DNA of 64,000 nt, from the NCBI GenBank assembly GCA_037447655.1, contig JBBHKE010002789.1:62001-126000 (forward strand), in the 5' to 3' direction. Source of the stretch: Zygnema cylindricum (Eukaryota > Streptophyta > Zygnematophyceae > Zygnematales > Zygnemataceae). A program made the position numbers and the translations under genes. The first letter of the stretch is position 1; the number at the start of each line of letters is the position of its first letter. Below, in pieces: positions 58,810 to 64,000 of the stretch. Below the pieces are notes generated by a model that saw nothing but the letters and a program-made list of their open reading frames with translations, was not told where the DNA came from and made no database searches.

Positions 58810-59798
58810 TGTTGAGATTTGAAATCTTTAGTTCAGTAAATAGAGTAGACCAAAAAGACATAGAATAGTTTCTAAGTATTTGTATATAATACTTCCCTTT
58901 ATTAGTGTTACAGTAGCCAAAGTACAATAGAGTGTATTTTACCTCTGCAGGTTTTACAAAGTGGCGTCGACACGCGTTACGCAGCAGACAATTGGAATCA
59001 CCTGATCGACGGACGGAATCTGATCCGGATACCACGGAAAATATACGGTACAGCTATTTTTGGAAACGTCCAGATATTTCAGAATTAAGTTGTACGATAC
59101 ATGATCATTGATTTTGAGAGACATCGACGGAGGCGATTCACTTGGTACCACAAGCATGATTCACGTGGGACCACAAATGACGAGGCGTGATTTACGTGGA
59201 ACCACAAGTGAGGAGGTGTGATTCACATGGGACCACAAGTGAGGAAGCACTCAGGTGCTTCGTACTACACTACGATAGTTGATTGGACTTTTGCAACTAC
59301 CGTGACTAAGCACCTGGAACATTTTGTACTGTTCGTCATCTGAAGATATTTGAATAGCAGTGGATTGTAGTTTAGTGTATTAAAAATTAGTGTTTCATTA
59401 ATTAGGTCTTTGGAAAATAATAATTAGGTTTTTGGAGGTACTCTAGGTACAGTAAAGTACAAGCTGGATACTTTGTCGTTAGTCACGATAGTTTCGTAGT
59501 AGAGTCACCCAAATTAGTGTGACCAGTAGATACTCACTTTGAGTATATATTTTAGGACTTAGCCAATTTTGTATCATCAGTATTGGGAATTTGATTTTTT
59601 AAGGGCAATTTTGGGAACTTCCAGACATCATATCTTATGGTTTAGTGGGTGATTTGGGCTGCAATTTTGGAAATTGTCAGTTTACTGTATTATTTATCAC
59701 TCTAGCAAATTTGAGGCATATTGGCTTTTTAAGGCATATTTTGTGTCAGTTCAAAGTTGGCTGTTGAGTAAGTACATTGATAATTTTGGTTGTTTTTC
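58810..59798 (+). mobile_element. LTR of copia family E (copy E2) plus leader
   Basis: Starts TGTTGAGATTTG straight after the PPT. Matches 53914-54881 and is followed by a second gag at 59799, so two E units stand in tandem sharing this LTR. Confidence 0.85.
59132..59247. promoter_or_regulatory. tandem G-box-like array in LTR E2
   Basis: Same 31-bp repeat as in E1. Units contain CACGTGGGACC, ACGTGGAACC and ACATGGGACC. Confidence 0.55.
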
Positions 59799-60640
59799 AT
59801 GTCTACTTCCACTACTACTGCAGGTCCTCCTCCTGCAACGGTGGTTGTAGAACAATACGTTACGGGCCTTTCGTCAAGAATTCTTATCTTCAATGGCCAA
59901 AAGTATGCTTACTGGGCGACGATGGTTGAATCGTCGTTTGAAACTGCTTACTTATTAGGGGTCTTGGATGGCTCCCTTGATGAAACAGATCCAACTTGGG
60001 TGAAAATGAATTCAATGGCAAGGAACAATCTAATTCTTTGTATTTCAGAAAATTTGGTCATGTCTTGATTGAAAATGAAGAAGGCGATCGAGATTTGGAC
60101 ATCACTAAAATCCGCTTTTGAGAAAGCGAATGTTCCGAAGGAGTTGCTAGTGGCTGGAAAAATTTGGGGATACAAATACTCAGGGGGAACTATTGTCGAG
60201 TACTGTGACAATTTTCGTGCCCTCTTTGATGCTCACTCTTCTGCTGGGGGGTCATTTCTTGAGTTTAAACAAGTAGCTTTGCTTATTTGAGGTCTCCCTA
60301 AAAGCATGAATGGTTTGTCTGTTCAATTAATGAGTCATGATAAAGCTAGCTGGTCATTTCAATTAGCGTATAATCGTATATTGGAGGAAGAGACTAATAC
60401 TAAACTCCTTAAAGGAGAAGGAAAAGTTGAAGCATTTGCCAAAGACTTTGACAAAAGAAATCAGATTAATCAGAACAGGAGTCAATTTAATCAAAATCAG
60501 AATCAGTTTAACCAGTTTAATCATAGACAGAATAGGTCATCTACTACTACTTGTTTTTATTGTTCTCAGAAGGGTCATGGATACAGGTACTGTCCTAAAC
60601 TGAAGAAGGCTAATGAAACAGGTTTATACGGGCCAGGTTG
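59799..60640 (+). pseudogene. copia gag, family E copy E2, truncated at an inverted junction
   Basis: Starts MSTSTTTAGPPPATVVVEQY at 59799 and is better preserved than E1 (open to ENLVMS*). Further stops occur at LLI* (about 60290). The Gln/Asn-rich tail and knuckle CFYCSQKGHGYRYC are intact. At about 60640 the sequence switches to - strand family F RT, so protease and pol are absent. Confidence 0.82.
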
Positions 60641-61200
60641 GCCATCTGGTGCACCTCCATGTCTTTCGCTGCTGCTAGACTGAAAAGTATGCGGACGGAG
60701 GGAAATCTGACGACCGGGGCCAAGGTTTCCTCGTAGATGATTTCTTCTTTATGTGTAAATCCTTTTGCCACTAATCGGGCTTTGTAAATCTCAATGGGGT
60801 TATCCGGGTTCAGTTTAATTTGAAAATCCACTTACAACCGATTGGTTTTCGGTTAGGTGGACAATCGACCAGCTCCCAAGTATCGGCTGCCATAATTGAG
60901 GCCCTCTCCTCATTGATGGCTGTCTTCCACCGGTTCCTTTCTGGACAAGTCGCCTCTCTATAAGTTTGAGGTTCATCTTGATGAGATAGTTTTGTTACCT
61001 TGTTATTACCCTGTTTTTCTTGCAATCTTTTGCTACTTCTCCTTCCCCCCTCAAAATCTAAGGCCGGAATAGATGTTTCCTGTGGGTTCTTTAGAACAAT
61101 CTCGCCTTCTCCTTTATCCCTTGATTCCGAATCAATTTCCACCACGTCTTCCGCTTCTGGTAGAGTTGTCACTGGAGTTTTCGCAGCCTAGTCCTTTTCG
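60641..61200 (-). pseudogene. copia pol linker and RT N-terminus, family F, duplicated segment
   Basis: On the - strand: TTLPEAEDVVEIDSESRDKG, SIPALDFEGGRRSSKRLQEK, NRWKTAINEERASIMAADTW, PIGCKWIFK, then NPDNPIEIYKARLVAKGFTH and FPSVRILFSLAAAKDMEVHQ. This repeats 61840-62410 in the same orientation with scattered differences. Confidence 0.82.
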
Positions 61201-62560
61201 GTCTGATTTGTACAATTCATAAAATAGATAAGCTTTCCACTACTTGCCTGTAAGGAATAGTCTGCATGAACTTCTGTTCTTCAGGACTTAATTCCTCATC
61301 TAAGACTATGACTCCTTCCTCACTCCCCTCACTTCCTTTCTTTAACTCCATTTGAGTTGTACAACTATTAGCTTTATCCATCTGAAATTTTTCCAACATG
61401 TTCCCTATTGCTTCATTTTTAGTCAACCTTATAATCATTCATTCTAGGTCTCTTTCTACTGAAATTCCCAAAAAATATTTTGCTTCTCCCATATCCTACA
61501 TTTCAAATCTCACGTTAAGATCGCTTTTCAGTATAATAATTTTTTCCATTGATTTACTTAAAACAAGTAAATCATCAACATGAATTGCAATAAATATAAT
61601 ACCTTCCTCAACTTCAAAAACATAGATTGAGTGATCCGAGCTGATCCGAATATATACCTGACTGGTAAGAAACTCATCAAGTTTTTTATTCCACTGTCAA
61701 GGCGCCTCTTTCAAACCGTAAAGGGATTTAATCAGCCAGCATACCTTACTCTCCTCTCCTTCCTCCACAAACCCTTCGAGTTATTGCATGAAGATCTCCT
61801 CTTCCAATTCTCCATGCAAAAAGGTTGTCTTGATGTCCATCTGGTGCACCTCCATGACTTTAGCTGCTGCTAGACTGAGAAGTATGCGTACGGAGGGAAA
61901 TCTGACGATCGAGGCAAAGGTTTCCTCGTAGTCAATTCCCTCTTTTTGTGTAAATCCCTTTCCCACTAATCTGGCGTTGTAACGCTCAATGGGGTTATCC
62001 GGGTTCAGTTTTAATTTGAAAACCCACTTACAACCGATTGGTTTTTGGTTAGGTGGACATTCCACCAGCTCCCAAGTATTTGCTGCCATAATTGAGGCCA
62101 TCTCCTCATTGATGGCTCTCTTCCACCGGTTCCTTTCTAGACAAGTCATCCCTTCTCTATAAGTTTGAGGTTCATCTTGATGAGATGGTTTTGTTACCTT
62201 GTTATTAACATGTTTTTCTTGCAATATTTTGCTACTTCTCATTCCCCCCTCAAAATCTATGGCCGGAATAGATGTTTCTCGTGGGTTTTTTCGAACAATC
62301 TCGGCTTCTCCCCTATCCCTTGATTTCGAATCAATTTCCACCACGTCTTCCGCTTCGGGAAGAGTTGTCAGTGGAGTTTTCGCAGCCGAGTCTTTTTCTG
62401 TTTGATTTGTACCTACAAGATTGTCATCTTCTCTAAAACCTGGATAGTTAGGAAGCTCAAAGTCATCGGAATTTTCTGACTCAAATCTGATTTTTACTGT
62501 CTTTGTATATTTGAAGAGATCCACAGACTTTACTTTATCCATAACTACTAGATGTTTTAC
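61201..62560 (-). pseudogene. copia pol linker and reverse transcriptase, family F
   Basis: The 253-codon run 62542-61781 covers the end of integrase, an acidic linker (VVEIDSKSRDRG, IPAIDFEGGMRSSK) and the RT N-terminus (NRWKRAINEEMASI, VFKLKLNPDNPIERYNARLV, VHQMDIKTTFLHGELEEEIF). RT continues through SLYGLKEAP, catalytic HVDDLLVLS (near 61587-61561), YFLGISVERDLE, LTKNEAIGNMLEKFQMDKAN, to IPYRQVVESL...FMNC at about 61205. There it jumps back to a linker copy. RNase H is not present. Confidence 0.84.
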
Positions 62561-63500
62561 TAAGATTATATCTTCCCTTTTTAGATCGTAAACTCTATAT
62601 CCTTTAACTTCCTCATCATATCCTAATACTAACCCGGTTTTCCTTTAGGATCTAGCTTCCAATTAGACCGATCTGTATCTAGACTGAATACTTGACTGCC
62701 GAAAACCATTAAGTGAGATATGTCTTGTTTTTAGCCGGTGAATCTCTCATAAGGTGTTTGATCTTTTATACCTGAGGTAAGAACTCTATTTTTGAGGTAA
62801 TTAGCGCAATTCATTGCTTCTGCCCAAATCCTTTTTCCTATCTTCTTATCTGACAACATACTTCTATGACTATCATTTAGTGGTCTATTTAACCTTTCAG
62901 CTAGCCCATTCTCTTCCGGGTTTTTGGGAACTGTCTTTTTGTGTTGAACTCTATGTTCCCTCAAAAAATCCTCAAACTGGTTAGAAGTATACTCCCTACC
63001 ATTGTCACTCCTTACTCTTTTGATTCAAGTTTCATGGTGTTTTTGGCTCCATGCTTTATATTGTCTAAAACAATCCGGAGCTTCTGACTTGTTTTTCAAG
63101 AAATACACCCTGGAATACCAAGACAAATCATCAGTGATAGTCATCATCAATCTCTTCCCCCTTGGTAAGGGCACTTTGGCAGGTTCCCAAATATATGTGT
63201 GTACTAAATCTATAATTTTTTCTCCCCTATAGGTGGCTGTTTTGGGAAAGGGCAATCTGTGTGCTTTACCTTGAGCACATCCACTAGAATCACTTAGATT
63301 CTCACTCTCACTAAACTCAATTCCTTCCACCACTCCCATCTTTTTCATCGTCCTTAGCTTATCTAGATTCACATGCCCAAGCCTCTTATGCCACATCATT
63401 ATATCATGAACACCAACATAATAAAGTTTGTTCTTTTCATTGCTTAAAATCAGCCTAAACATCCTTAAGCTACCTTTTTCAGCAGTGAAATAAACTTCTC
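62561..63500 (-). pseudogene. copia integrase, family F
   Basis: Pre-integrase zinc block MMWHKRLGHVNLDKLRTMKK...SSGCAQGKAHRLPFPK (usual first Cys of the second pair changed to Ser). The integrase start MMTITDDLSWYSRVYFLKN (63462-63025) is followed by VPKNPEENGLAERLNRPLND and WAEAMNCANYLKNRVL (62964-62731). At least two frame breaks. Confidence 0.83.
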
Positions 63501-64000
63501 TTCAAAACTAGCAGTAAGGAATCCTTTCTTAGTGCTGGTATCAAAACCCTTATCATCTAATACAGACGTAGAGATGAGGTTTTTGTTCAACTACGGAATA
63601 AACAATATATCGGAGAATATAACTATGATGTCTTTCCTTCTACCAACACTTTCTGATCTACCGATCCTACAAGTGTAGTAGTGACTATCCTCACATCCCC
63701 GTACTCTATCTCTACGGTGGGAATCTTTCTTATCTTAGTGAACAAGTGTTTATCCTTACACATGTGCATGGAGGCACTTGAATCTATAATCCAGCCTGCT
63801 TCACCTTTCAATCCACCGAAAGCACATTTCTGCTTTCGTGGAATTTCTACCTCGTTTGTCGCTTCCAACTCCTCATCGAATAGGAGCTCATTGTCGTCAT
63901 CTTTGGAGTCCACCTCATGTACCTGTATCACAAGGGCTTTTTTCTTTCCTCTCGGGGTTCCACTAGTCTGCCTCTCCTTTAACTGAAGCTCGGTTAGCTT
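63501..64000 (-). pseudogene. copia gag end and protease, family F (runs off window)
   Basis: Reads KLTELQLKERQTSGTPRGKK, an acidic linker, KQKCAFGGLKGEAGWIIDSSASMHMCKDKH split over 63800-63700, and protease downstream blocks to LNKNLISTSVLDDKGFDTST. The active-site loop is DSSAS rather than DSGAS. Gag continues beyond 64000. Confidence 0.8.

Overview
The window looks like repeat-dense land-plant nuclear DNA. The reasons are many degenerate Ty1/copia LTR retrotransposons, a hAT DNA transposon with small derivatives, several MITE-like inverted-repeat elements, genes split by many short GT-AG introns, and a YbeY-HAD fusion gene of the kind known from plants (Arabidopsis At2g25870). A HELQ-type helicase with no polymerase domain would fit an early-diverging land plant, but the species cannot be fixed from the sequence.

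Layout. 1-17.7 kb is a mosaic of copia families (called A, B, B' and C here), many joined head-to-head or as tandem duplicates, with one 10-N gap at 10,837. 17.7-27.4 kb holds a degenerate hAT transposon with a MITE inside it, minisatellites, a terminal-inverted-repeat element of unknown family, and a decayed LTR fragment. 27,416-33,929 (+) is a 24-exon gene for a HELQ/Hel308-type DNA helicase; every intron phase closes into one 905-codon frame. Convergent to it, 34,504-39,848 (-) holds the last ten exons of a YbeY endoribonuclease fused to a Cof-type HAD phosphatase; its N-terminal exons were not found. 39.9-50.3 kb has no recognisable gene and is rich in MITEs, hAT derivatives, a 0.7-kb polypurine tract and tandem repeats. 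50.3-64 kb returns to copia elements (D, E, F): a tandem LTR-gag-pol-LTR-gag array of family E on the + strand, abutting a - strand family F pol with a duplicated RT segment.

Only the helicase (genome maintenance) and the YbeY-HAD protein (plastid-type rRNA processing plus phosphatase) look like cellular genes. They show no functional link and are simply tail-to-tail neighbours. All retrotransposon ORFs carry stops, frameshifts or deletions.

The most unusual signal is a tRNA-like module: a T-arm with a 7-nt loop plus a box-A-like D-arm, antisense to the element. It recurs at the same place in the U3 region of LTRs from families A, B, B', C and D and in a decayed LTR fragment at 26.0 kb, always between a CCATGG motif and the rest of U3.
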